Shown here piece after piece: positions 1-5,193 of a stretch of 5,907 nucleotides of DNA (the stretch's first letter is position 1; each line of letters begins with the position of its first letter). Origin of the DNA: Acidimicrobiia bacterium. Lineage in GTDB: Bacteria > Actinomycetota > Acidimicrobiia > Spongiisociales > ZC4RG35. The notes under the pieces are model-generated. The model did no database searches. It worked only from the letters and a program-made list of their open reading frames with translations, and was not told the origin of the DNA. The stretch is from NCBI GenBank assembly GCA_017577575.1, contig PKRG01000044.1, positions 1-5,907 of the forward strand, given 5' to 3'. The translations under genes and the position numbers were made by a program.

Positions 1-722
1 GACTGGACGTCGGCGCGCAGCCCGTCGAGCGCGGCGACGGCCGCGTCCAGCCTGGCGACCGCCTCGGCGGTCTCCGTCTCGAGCGCCTCGCGAGCGGCCG
101 CCTTCTGCGTGCGTTCCGCGCCGAGGGCGTCGACGCGCGCCTCGATCTCCCGCGCCTGCTCCTCGAGGCGCCCGACCTCCGCGCCGAGCGCCGCCTCGCG
201 CTCGACGAGCGCGGCATGCGTCGCGCGCGCCTCCGCCGCCCGCGCGGAGAGTCCGTCGATGCGCTCGCGCGCCTCGAACAGACGCCGCTGGGCGTCGTTG
301 AAGCGCACGTCGGCCTCGGCCTGACGCGCCTCCAGCGCGGCGATCGACTCGCGCGCCTCGGCCTGTCGCGCCTCGAGCCGCGCGATCTCCTCCTCGGCAC
401 GCCGCCGCTCACCGGCAAGCAGCTCCTCCTTGCGCGCCAGGCGAGCGGCTTCCTCCTCCGCGCGCGCCAGCTGCCCCTCGAAGATACGGACCACCCTCCC
501 GAGCGTTATCTCGGACGGTGCGTGGTTCAGTCGGTAACCGCCCGACGGGCCACGCACCGACCTCACCACCCCGGCATCCCGCAACCGCATCATGATCTGC
601 TTCATGAACGACTCGGGGACTCGGACCCGTTCGGCCAGCGCCTGGGAGTTGAGCACGCTGTTGCTGATCGCGAGTGCCAGCACGGCGCGGGTCGCGTAGT
701 CGGTCCTCCGACTGATCCACAT
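1..722 (-). CDS. Rrf2-family winged-helix regulator fused to a long coiled coil (partial, C-terminus beyond window)
   Basis: The first 240 residues are visible and no stop occurs before the window edge. Residues 1 to about 86 read as an Rrf2 DNA-binding domain: an RRTDYATRAVLALA start, a recognition-helix region SQALAERVRVPESFMKQIM (26-44), and the wing motif GPSGGYRL (58-65), followed by ITLGRVVRIFEGQLA (72-86). Other Rrf2 proteins continue with a short cysteine-bearing loop and a helix. Here the frame runs straight into a charged Ala/Glu/Arg-rich region (87-240) with heptad-like spacing and no proline, as expected for a coiled coil. No cysteine occurs in the visible 240 residues, so a cysteine-ligated Fe-S cluster is unlikely unless it lies further on. 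The gene follows cysC by 42 bp on the same strand, which suggests a role in sulfur or cysteine control, as with the cluster-free Rrf2 protein CymR of Firmicutes; this role is inferred. The ATG at 722 is chosen because the family's conserved N-terminus begins there. The fold assignment is fairly sure; the fusion could still be an assembly join. Confidence 0.8.
   Translation of the reverse strand, partial: MWISRRTDYATRAVLALAISNSVLNSQALAERVRVPESFMKQIMMRLRDAGVVRSVRGPSGGYRLNHAPSEITLGRVVRIFEGQLARAEEEAARLARKEELLAGERRRAEEEIARLEARQAEARESIAALEARQAEADVRFNDAQRRLFEARERIDGLSARAAEARATHAALVEREAALGAEVGRLEEQAREIEARVDALGAERTQKAAAREALETETAEAVARLDAAVAALDGLRADVQ
309..377 (-). repeat. 14-residue internal repeat within the coiled coil
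   Basis: The segment LEARQAEA is encoded twice in frame, starting at residues 116 and 130 of the regulator (DNA 351-377 and 309-335, offset 42 nt). The two 27-nt copies differ at only a few bases. A 14-residue period is two heptads, so the repeat keeps coiled-coil phase and may reflect growth of the coil by local duplication. The surrounding coil uses GAG, GCG and CGC codons almost exclusively, so part of the similarity could come from biased composition. Confidence 0.5.
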
Positions 723-724
723 AA

Positions 725-741
725 TGGACCACCGTAGTCCA
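725..741. promoter_or_regulatory. Candidate Rrf2 operator overlapping a -10 element
   Basis: On the minus strand the site reads TGGACTACGGTGGTCCA, a 17-bp inverted repeat in which seven of the eight base pairs around the central G match. It ends 2 bp before the ATG of the Rrf2-type gene. It also contains TACGGT (731-736), a TANNNT-type -10 element that would start transcription at or just before the start codon. A repressor bound here would block that promoter, giving autoregulation within the operon. The GACTA-like half-site resembles Rrf2/IscR-type sites as I remember them; no alignment was run. Confidence 0.5.
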
Positions 742-764
742 CTTTGCTGTGGGCGCCGACGAAG

Positions 765-1352
765 TCAGCGAGGCAGCAGGCTGAGGATCAGAGAGGTCGC
801 CTCATCCGGCGACGTGACCGTGGTGTCGATCGACAGTTCCGGATCCAGAGGGGGCTCGTAGGGGTCATCGACCCCTGTGAAGCCGGTGATCTCTCCCGCT
901 CTGGCCTTGGCGTAGAGACCCTTCGGATCCCGCGCTTCGCACACCTCGAGAGGGGTGTCGACGAAGACTTCGATGAACGGCAGGCCCGCCTCGACATGGC
1001 GCTGCCGCACCGTGTCCCGATCCGACCTGTAGGGGCTGATGACCGGCACCAGGACAACCACGCCGGCGTCGGCGAAGAGGCGGGCGACCTCTCCGATCCG
1101 GCGGACGTTCTCTGCCCGGTCCTCGGCGGAGAACCCCAAGTCGGCGTTGAGCCCATGGCGGATGTTGTCGCCGTCCAGGCGATAGGCGGCGCGGCCTTCG
1201 GCGATGAGCGCCTCCTCGACCGAAGCGGCGATCGTCGACTTGCCCGACCCCGAAAGACCGGTCAGCCAGATCGTCGCACCAGGACCTCCCGTCGCCCGAT
1301 GCCGCTGCTCTCGGGTGACTCGGCCTTCGTGCCATACGACGTTGTCGGCCAC
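765..1352 (-). CDS. cysC: Adenylylsulfate (APS) kinase
   Basis: A 195-residue cytoplasmic enzyme that phosphorylates APS at the 3' position with ATP to give PAPS. The Walker A loop GLSGSGKS is at 32-39. The family signature DGDNIRHGLN is at 60-69, followed by GFSAEDRAENVRR (73-85). ISPYR at 105-109 carries the serine (106) that is conserved in APS kinases. The lid segment with DPKGLYAKARAGEI and FTGVDDPYEPP follows. The length matches stand-alone CysC rather than a CysNC fusion. The start is GTG at 1352-1350; its first base is the last base of the cysN stop (TAGTG), so translation is probably coupled to cysN. A GGAG lies too close to this start (2 nt) to act as a standard ribosome site, and there is no other in-frame start before the P-loop except much later. 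All key residues look intact. Confidence 0.95.
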   Translation of the reverse strand: MADNVVWHEGRVTREQRHRATGGPGATIWLTGLSGSGKSTIAASVEEALIAEGRAAYRLDGDNIRHGLNADLGFSAEDRAENVRRIGEVARLFADAGVVVLVPVISPYRSDRDTVRQRHVEAGLPFIEVFVDTPLEVCEARDPKGLYAKARAGEITGFTGVDDPYEPPLDPELSIDTTVTSPDEATSLILSLLPR

Positions 1353-2635
1353 TACTCCGTCGGGCCCACGATCATCGCCGCCCCCACGGTGTTGTTGGTG
1401 GCCTCGTCGACGAGGATGAACGCACCCGTGTACCTGTTGCGTCGGTAGTCGTCGTAGAAGAGCGGCACGGTGGTGCGGAGGCTGATCCGGCCGATCTCGT
1501 TGAGCCCCAACTCCTGTGCTCCCTCGTCGCGGTGGAGCGAGTTTATGTCGAGGCGGTAGTGGAGGTCTTTGACGATCGCCTTCGCCCAGCGGGTGGTGTG
1601 CTTGACGGACAGCTTCATCCCTGGACGCAGCGCGGGTGTCTCCGTCATCCAGCAGACCATGGCGTCGATGTCCTGGCCGGCGTGCGGCCGGTTGTTGGGG
1701 CGGGCGATCATGTCACCGCGGGACACGTCGATGTCGTCGGAGAGGCGCATCACCACCGACATCGGAGGCACCGCCTCGTCGAGGGGCCCGTCGTAGGTGT
1801 CGATCGACTCGATCGTCGATTCGAAACCGGAGGGCAGCACGATCACCTGGTCGCCGGGTTTCCACACCCCTCCCCGGATCGTCCCCGCATAGCCTCGATA
1901 GTCCTGGTACTCGAGGGTGTGGGGCCGGATCACGTATTGGACCGGGAACCGGCAGTCGATGAGGTTGCGGTCGGAGCCGACATGGATGTCCTCGAGGAGA
2001 TGGAGGACCGAAGGCCCGTTGTACCAGGGCATGTTCTCCGACTCCTCGACCACGTTGTCCCCGAGGAGCGCCGAGATCGGCACGAACCGGAGATCGTGGA
2101 TAGTGAGCCTGGAGGCGAAGTGGCGGAACTCCGCCACGATCTCCTCGTAGCGTTCCTGCGACCAACCGACCAGATCCATCTTGTTGACGCACAGCACCAG
2201 GTGCGGCACCTGCAGGAGCGAAGCGAGGAAGGCGTGGCGCCGGGTCTGTTCGAGGATGCCGTGGCGGGCGTCGACGAGTATCAGCACGATGTCGGCGTTG
2301 GAGGCGCCGGTCACCATATTCCGGGTGTACTGGATGTGGCCTGGGGTGTCGGCGAGGACGAACTTCCGCTTGGGGGTGGAGAAGTAGCGGTAGGCGACGT
2401 CGATGGTTATCCCCTGCTCCCGCTCGGCCCGCAGGCCGTCGGTGAGCAGCGCCAGGTCGAGGTAATCGGTTCCCCGCCGGCGCGACGCCTCTTCGATCGC
2501 CTCCAGCTGGTCCTGGAAGATCTGCTTCGAGTCGTACAGCAGGCGCCCGATCAGCGTCGACTTGCCGTCGTCCACCGAGCCGGTCGTGGCGAGCCGGACG
2601 AGCTCCATGTCCTGGAGGTTCGCCACGGTGGTCAC
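1352..2635 (-). CDS. cysN: Sulfate adenylyltransferase subunit 1 (GTPase subunit)
   Basis: A 427-residue elongation-factor-like GTPase. Its GTP hydrolysis drives APS formation from sulfate and ATP by the CysD subunit. The GTPase motifs are complete: GSVDDGKST (19-27), the EQGITIDVAYRYF switch (73-85), DTPGH (96-100) and NKMD (151-154), with SALLGDN as the G5 region. Two beta-barrel domains follow and end in AAMIVGP. The protein stops there without an APS kinase domain, which is encoded separately by the next gene. The start is GTG at 2635-2633, with AGGAG (2642-2646) 6 nt upstream on the same strand, a near-ideal ribosome site. It follows cysD by 40 bp and overlaps cysC by one base, so the three genes are very likely co-transcribed. 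I see no missing motif. Confidence 0.96.
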   Translation of the reverse strand: MTTVANLQDMELVRLATTGSVDDGKSTLIGRLLYDSKQIFQDQLEAIEEASRRRGTDYLDLALLTDGLRAEREQGITIDVAYRYFSTPKRKFVLADTPGHIQYTRNMVTGASNADIVLILVDARHGILEQTRRHAFLASLLQVPHLVLCVNKMDLVGWSQERYEEIVAEFRHFASRLTIHDLRFVPISALLGDNVVEESENMPWYNGPSVLHLLEDIHVGSDRNLIDCRFPVQYVIRPHTLEYQDYRGYAGTIRGGVWKPGDQVIVLPSGFESTIESIDTYDGPLDEAVPPMSVVMRLSDDIDVSRGDMIARPNNRPHAGQDIDAMVCWMTETPALRPGMKLSVKHTTRWAKAIVKDLHYRLDINSLHRDEGAQELGLNEIGRISLRTTVPLFYDDYRRNRYTGAFILVDEATNNTVGAAMIVGPTE

Positions 2636-2675
2636 GATCCGCTCCTGGTTCGCTGGTGGTGGCGGGCGAGGGCCA

Positions 2676-3587
2676 TCAGAAATACCCCTCCCGCTTGCGG
2701 TCCTCCATGGCAGCTTCGCTGACCCTGTCGTCGGCGCGGCTGGCTCCGCGTTCGGTGATACGAGTCGTGGCCACTTCCTCGATGATCTCCTCGATCGTCT
2801 TCGCCTTCGACTCGAAGGCGGCGGTGCAGGTCATGTCTCCGACCGTGCGGAACCGTACGTCTGCTTCGAAGACGGTCTCACCGTCCATCAACTGCAGATA
2901 CGGGCTCTCGGCCATGAGCATGCCGTCCCGCTCGAACACCCGCCGGCGGTGACTGAAGTAGATGGACGGAAGTTCGATGCCCTCCTGGAGGATGTACTGG
3001 TAGACGTCCATCTCCGTCCAGTTCGAGATCGGGAACACCCGCATGTGCTCGCCGCGCCGATGCCGGGCGTTGTACAGACTCCACAGCTCGGGCCGTTGGT
3101 TCTTCGGATCCCACTGGCTGAACTCGTCGCGGAAGCTGAAGACCCGCTCCTTGGCCCGGGCCTTCTCCTCGTCCCGGCGGGCACCTCCGAACACCGCGTC
3201 GAACTGGTACTTGTCGATGGCATCGACGAGCGCCTCGGTCTGGAGGCGGTTGCGTGACGCCCTGGGCCCGGTCTCCTCGACCACCCTGCCTTCGTCGATC
3301 AGCTCCTGGACCGAGGCCACGATGAGGTCGGCTCCGAGCTGCTCGACGGTCCGGTCGCGGAACTCGATGACTTCAGGAAAGTTGTGGCCGGTGTCGACGT
3401 GCATGATCGGAAACGGCAGCCGTGCCGGCCAGAAAGCCTTCACGGCGAGATGGAGGACGCACGCCGAGTCCTTGCCGCCCGAGAAGAGCAGCACCGGCCG
3501 CTCACTTTCGGCGACGGCTTCGCGAATGATGTGGATCGATTCTGACTCGAGCGCCTGCAGGTGAGTCAGCTCGTATTTGGAAGACAT
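2676..3587 (-). CDS. cysD: Sulfate adenylyltransferase subunit 2 (catalytic subunit)
   Basis: A 303-residue member of the PAPS reductase/ATP sulfurylase (PP-loop) family that joins sulfate to the AMP part of ATP, forming APS in a complex with CysN. The N-terminus THLQALESESIHIIREA is typical of CysD. The PP-loop SGGKDS is at 36-41, and HVDTGHNF at 63-70 is another family hallmark. The C-terminus contains GDMTCTAAFESKA and ends with AMEDRKREGYF, also typical, and the length is normal. The start ATG at 3587-3585 has GGAG about 3 nt upstream, a usable though short spacing. This is the first gene of the minus-strand operon and is divergent from cysQ; the shared 152-bp gap holds its promoter. Confidence 0.97.
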   Translation of the reverse strand: MSSKYELTHLQALESESIHIIREAVAESERPVLLFSGGKDSACVLHLAVKAFWPARLPFPIMHVDTGHNFPEVIEFRDRTVEQLGADLIVASVQELIDEGRVVEETGPRASRNRLQTEALVDAIDKYQFDAVFGGARRDEEKARAKERVFSFRDEFSQWDPKNQRPELWSLYNARHRRGEHMRVFPISNWTEMDVYQYILQEGIELPSIYFSHRRRVFERDGMLMAESPYLQLMDGETVFEADVRFRTVGDMTCTAAFESKAKTIEEIIEEVATTRITERGASRADDRVSEAAMEDRKREGYF

Positions 3588-3598
3588 GTTCTCCGCTG

Positions 3599-3604
3599 AG
3601 GTTA
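3599..3604 (-). promoter_or_regulatory. Possible -10 element for the cysD operon
   Basis: TAACCT on the minus strand fits TANNNT and lies 11 nt before the cysD ATG, which would leave a leader of only a few bases. The -35 position would then fall inside the 3611-3628 palindrome and does not match TTGACA, so an activator might be needed. A second candidate is further upstream: a perfect TTGACA (3692-3697) and a weak AATACT (3667-3672) with a long 19-bp spacer. The sequence alone cannot decide which is used. Confidence 0.3.
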
Positions 3605-3610
3605 GGGGAT

Positions 3611-3628
3611 GTCGGCCGATCGGCCGAC
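3611..3628. promoter_or_regulatory. Perfect 18-bp palindrome in the cysD/cysQ divergent region, candidate shared operator
   Basis: GTCGGCCGATCGGCCGAC reads identically on both strands. Its centre is about 34 bp before the predicted plus-strand start at 3654 and about 27 bp before a possible minus-strand start near 3592, so it covers the -35 region of both. That placement suits one regulator controlling cysDNC and cysQ together. As RNA it could instead fold into a 7-bp stem with a GATC loop. It is unlike the palindrome at 725-741, so a different regulator may be involved. Confidence 0.45.
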
Positions 3629-3641
3629 GGGTCGCCCGCCC

Positions 3642-3647
3642 TAGGGT
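3642..3647 (+). promoter_or_regulatory. Leaderless-type -10 element (TAGGGT) toward cysQ
   Basis: TAGGGT fits the actinobacterial TANNNT -10 consensus and is followed, after exactly 6 nt, by GTG at 3654. Transcription would start at or next to that GTG, making the message leaderless. The same hexamer with the same 6-nt spacing to a start codon recurs at 4541-4546; between the two sites 11 of 15 bases match. No TTGACA-like -35 is seen, which is common for such promoters. Confidence 0.5.
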
Positions 3648-3653
3648 GACCTC

Positions 3654-3755
3654 GTGAACTCGTGTCAGTATTTCACCCGCATGAATCTGCTTGTCAATAC
3701 GTCGGCGGCACCGAAAACGGACAGCTACCGGAGGGCGGCGTGGAACGGATCCTGA
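3654..3755 (+). CDS. Possible 33-residue leaderless upstream ORF before cysQ
   Basis: The frame opens with GTG 6 nt after TAGGGT and ends at TGA 3753-3755, overlapping the preferred cysQ start (3740) by 16 nt in another frame. The peptide begins MNSCQYFTRMNLLVNTSAA and contains one cysteine, at residue 4. The cysQ ribosome site lies inside this ORF, so its translation could influence cysQ initiation. Short leaderless, cysteine-containing ORFs that control sulfur genes are known in mycobacteria, but those carry runs of cysteine and this one does not. It might be only an untranslated or chance frame. Confidence 0.35.
   Translation: MNSCQYFTRMNLLVNTSAAPKTDSYRRAAWNGS
3730..3734 (+). promoter_or_regulatory. 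Ribosome binding site deciding the cysQ start
   Basis: GGAGG lies 5 nt before GTG at 3740. It supports this start over the earlier in-frame GTG at 3662, which would add 26 residues unlike the family N-terminus. Confidence 0.65.
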
Positions 3756-4510
3756 CTCGAATCGCCGCCGCCCTGGATCGGGCCGCCGAGGCCCTCGCTC
3801 CTTTCACCTCCGGGAAGATCGAGGCGGCGATGAAGAGCGGGGACGATCCGGTGACTCAGGCGGACATCGCCGTCGACACGGCTCTTCGGTCGACACTTCC
3901 GCTTCCCGGAGAGGGGTGGCTGTCGGAAGAGACTGCCGACGATCCGGCGCGTTTGGACTGCGACCGGGTTTGGATCGTCGATCCGTTGGACGGCACTCGG
4001 GAGTTCGTCGAAGGCATACCAGAGTGGTGCGTGTCGATCGGCTACGCCGTCGACGGGATTCCCGTGGCCGGCGGGATCCTCGCTCCGGACCGGGGCCTCC
4101 GCATCCTCGGAGCGGTCGGTGAAGGCGTGGAAGTGACCGGCGGCGAACCGGTGCAACCGGCGAGAGACATACGAGGTGCGCTGATCCTCGCCAGCCGCAG
4201 CGAGGTGAAGCGTGGCGAGTGGCAGCCAGTCTTTTCCACTCCGGTCTCTGTCCGGAGCTTGGGATCGGTCGCCTTGAAGCTGGCGATGGTCGGCGCCGGG
4301 ATGGCCGACGCCACCTGGACCTTGCAGCCGAAACACGAATGGGACGTGGCTGGCGGGGCCGCCATCGTCCGAGCAGCAGGAGGCTCGGTGGCCGATCCCG
4401 ATGGCGCCGAGGTGAGGTTCAACCAAGCGAGCCCCAAGCTCTCCGGCTTCGTGGCCTGCAGGAAAGAACTCGCCGAGCAGGTCCTCGAGCTGATCCGCCA
4501 GCTTCCGTAG
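3740..4510 (+). CDS. cysQ: 3'(2'),5'-bisphosphate nucleotidase (PAP phosphatase), inositol monophosphatase family
   Basis: A 256-residue Mg-dependent phosphatase of the inositol monophosphatase superfamily. It probably hydrolyses PAP, left when PAPS is reduced or used by sulfotransferases, to AMP and phosphate, and so relieves PAP inhibition. Metal-site motifs are present in order: DPVTQAD (36-42), LSEE (61-64), VDPLDGTREF (80-89) and HEWDVAGG (199-206, with the late aspartate 202). ASRSE (151-155) is typical of the CysQ branch. The divergent position next to cysDNC supports the PAP role over inositol phosphate or fructose bisphosphate hydrolysis, though family members can overlap in substrate. 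The start GTG at 3740 is chosen for its GGAGG; an in-frame GTG at 3662 is less likely. The gene is likely co-regulated with the cys operon through the shared divergent region. Confidence 0.9.
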   Translation: MERILTRIAAALDRAAEALAPFTSGKIEAAMKSGDDPVTQADIAVDTALRSTLPLPGEGWLSEETADDPARLDCDRVWIVDPLDGTREFVEGIPEWCVSIGYAVDGIPVAGGILAPDRGLRILGAVGEGVEVTGGEPVQPARDIRGALILASRSEVKRGEWQPVFSTPVSVRSLGSVALKLAMVGAGMADATWTLQPKHEWDVAGGAAIVRAAGGSVADPDGAEVRFNQASPKLSGFVACRKELAEQVLELIRQLP

Positions 4511-4540
4511 AGCCTCTGGCGAAACAGCGCGGAACGCGCG

Positions 4541-4546
4541 TAGGGT
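4541..4546 (+). promoter_or_regulatory. Leaderless-type -10 element (TAGGGT) before the secreted-protein pair
   Basis: TAGGGT followed after 6 nt by ATG at 4553 repeats the arrangement found before cysQ. It gives the downstream pair its own promoter in the 62-bp gap after cysQ. A 5-bp GC hairpin (4527-4539) precedes it but has no T-run, so a terminator for cysQ is not evident. Confidence 0.45.
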
Positions 4547-4552
4547 GGACCC

Positions 4553-4576
4553 ATGCGCGGGGGACGCGGGAGATGA
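4553..4576 (+). CDS. Possible 7-codon leaderless leader ORF coupled to the next gene
   Basis: ATG at 4553, placed where a leaderless transcript from TAGGGT would begin, opens a frame encoding MRGGRGR and stops at TGA 4574-4576. The stop overlaps the next start as ATGA. The downstream gene has no well-placed ribosome site (GGGAG touches its ATG), so termination and restart from this mini-ORF is a plausible way to translate it. It is too short to support by coding signal. Confidence 0.3.
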   Translation: MRGGRGR

Positions 4577-5193
4577 GGGCGCGAGTCGGCCTCGGCCTAG
4601 GGGTGATCGCAGCTCTCGCTATCGCCATCTGGGCAGCGGTTTCGCAAGGCGGCGACGAACCTCCTCCCACGACGACAACCTCGACACTCACGACATCATC
4701 AACGGAGTCGCGGCCCAGCTCCACGTCGACGACGGTCACCACCACAACGACTGCTGGACCGTCAACCACTGTCACGGACACGACGACCGACCCGGAAGCT
4801 CGCGTGGAGCAGGTTCGACAAATCCTTCAGGACCTCTACTTCGGATGGTTTACGGCGATCCACAACAAGGATGAGGAAGCCGTCAGAGAGGTAATAGCCA
4901 CGGAGCGTTACCTGGAGGATTTCCGCACTGCCGTCACAACCCTTGAGTACCCGAGACCTCCGAACAAAGACGAAATTGTCATCAAAGACCTGGAGATTTT
5001 GCGCGATACCGAGAACTGCCTCGTCACCTACTCGACGGTTGATCTGACGTTGTGGCTCGGTGAGGACGCAACAGTCTCCGGCGTAAGAGTGCTATTGCCG
5101 GTCGGCGGCGATTGGCGGTTCGGGACAGCGTGGACACACAAGGAAGATCGGTGGCAGCAAGACTGCGACATAGAACCGGAGTTGTCGCCGTAA
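4573..5193 (+). CDS. Membrane-anchored protein with Thr/Ser-rich linker and NTF2-like C-terminal domain
   Basis: I do not recognise a named family. The 206-residue protein starts with MRARVG and a hydrophobic segment (about 5-23), either a membrane anchor or an uncleaved signal sequence. A low-complexity stalk (33-72) rich in Thr and Ser follows, as seen in proteins that cross a thick cell wall. The C-terminal part (75-198) begins with a helix around VEQVRQILQDLYFGWFTAIHNKD and continues in alternating strands, which fits an NTF2/SnoaL-like cone fold; this is a judgement from pattern. Cysteines 149 and 198 could pair outside the membrane. ATG at 4573 is preferred because the hydrophobic segment follows directly; the frame is open far upstream but there it covers cysQ. 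The last 43 bp overlap the next gene, which implies co-expression. Confidence 0.75.
   Translation: MRARVGLGLGVIAALAIAIWAAVSQGGDEPPPTTTTSTLTTSSTESRPSSTSTTVTTTTTAGPSTTVTDTTTDPEARVEQVRQILQDLYFGWFTAIHNKDEEAVREVIATERYLEDFRTAVTTLEYPRPPNKDEIVIKDLEILRDTENCLVTYSTVDLTLWLGEDATVSGVRVLLPVGGDWRFGTAWTHKEDRWQQDCDIEPELSP

Noticed and set aside
216..737. Plus-strand open frame opposite the Rrf2-type gene
   Set aside because: The minus strand gives a clear Rrf2 domain here. The plus frame is a compositional shadow of the GC-rich coil.
744..1448. Plus-strand open frame opposite cysC
   Set aside because: It covers the complement of a complete APS kinase gene and shows no recognisable motif or ribosome site.
1532..2722. 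Long plus-strand open frame (396 codons) opposite cysN
   Set aside because: It is antisense to an intact cysN with every GTPase motif. The translation is rich in Val, Asp, Arg and His without a domain pattern, as expected from the reverse of a GC-rich gene.
3654..3676. Inverted repeat GTGAA...TTCAC near the possible distal cysD -10
   Set aside because: It has only 5-bp arms with a 13-nt gap and is too weak to call an operator; it overlaps the upstream ORF start.
3662..3739. Upstream extension of cysQ to GTG 3662
   Set aside because: The 26 added residues do not look like an inositol monophosphatase-family N-terminus, and GTG 3740 has a well-spaced GGAGG.
4527..4539. GC hairpin (GCGCG-GAA-CGCGC) as a cysQ terminator
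   Set aside because: The stem is only 5 bp and no T-run follows. It lies just before the TAGGGT promoter element and may be chance in GC-rich DNA.
4219..4572. Upstream extension of the membrane-protein frame into cysQ
   Set aside because: It would read cysQ in the wrong frame, and the hydrophobic N-terminal segment begins directly after ATG 4573.
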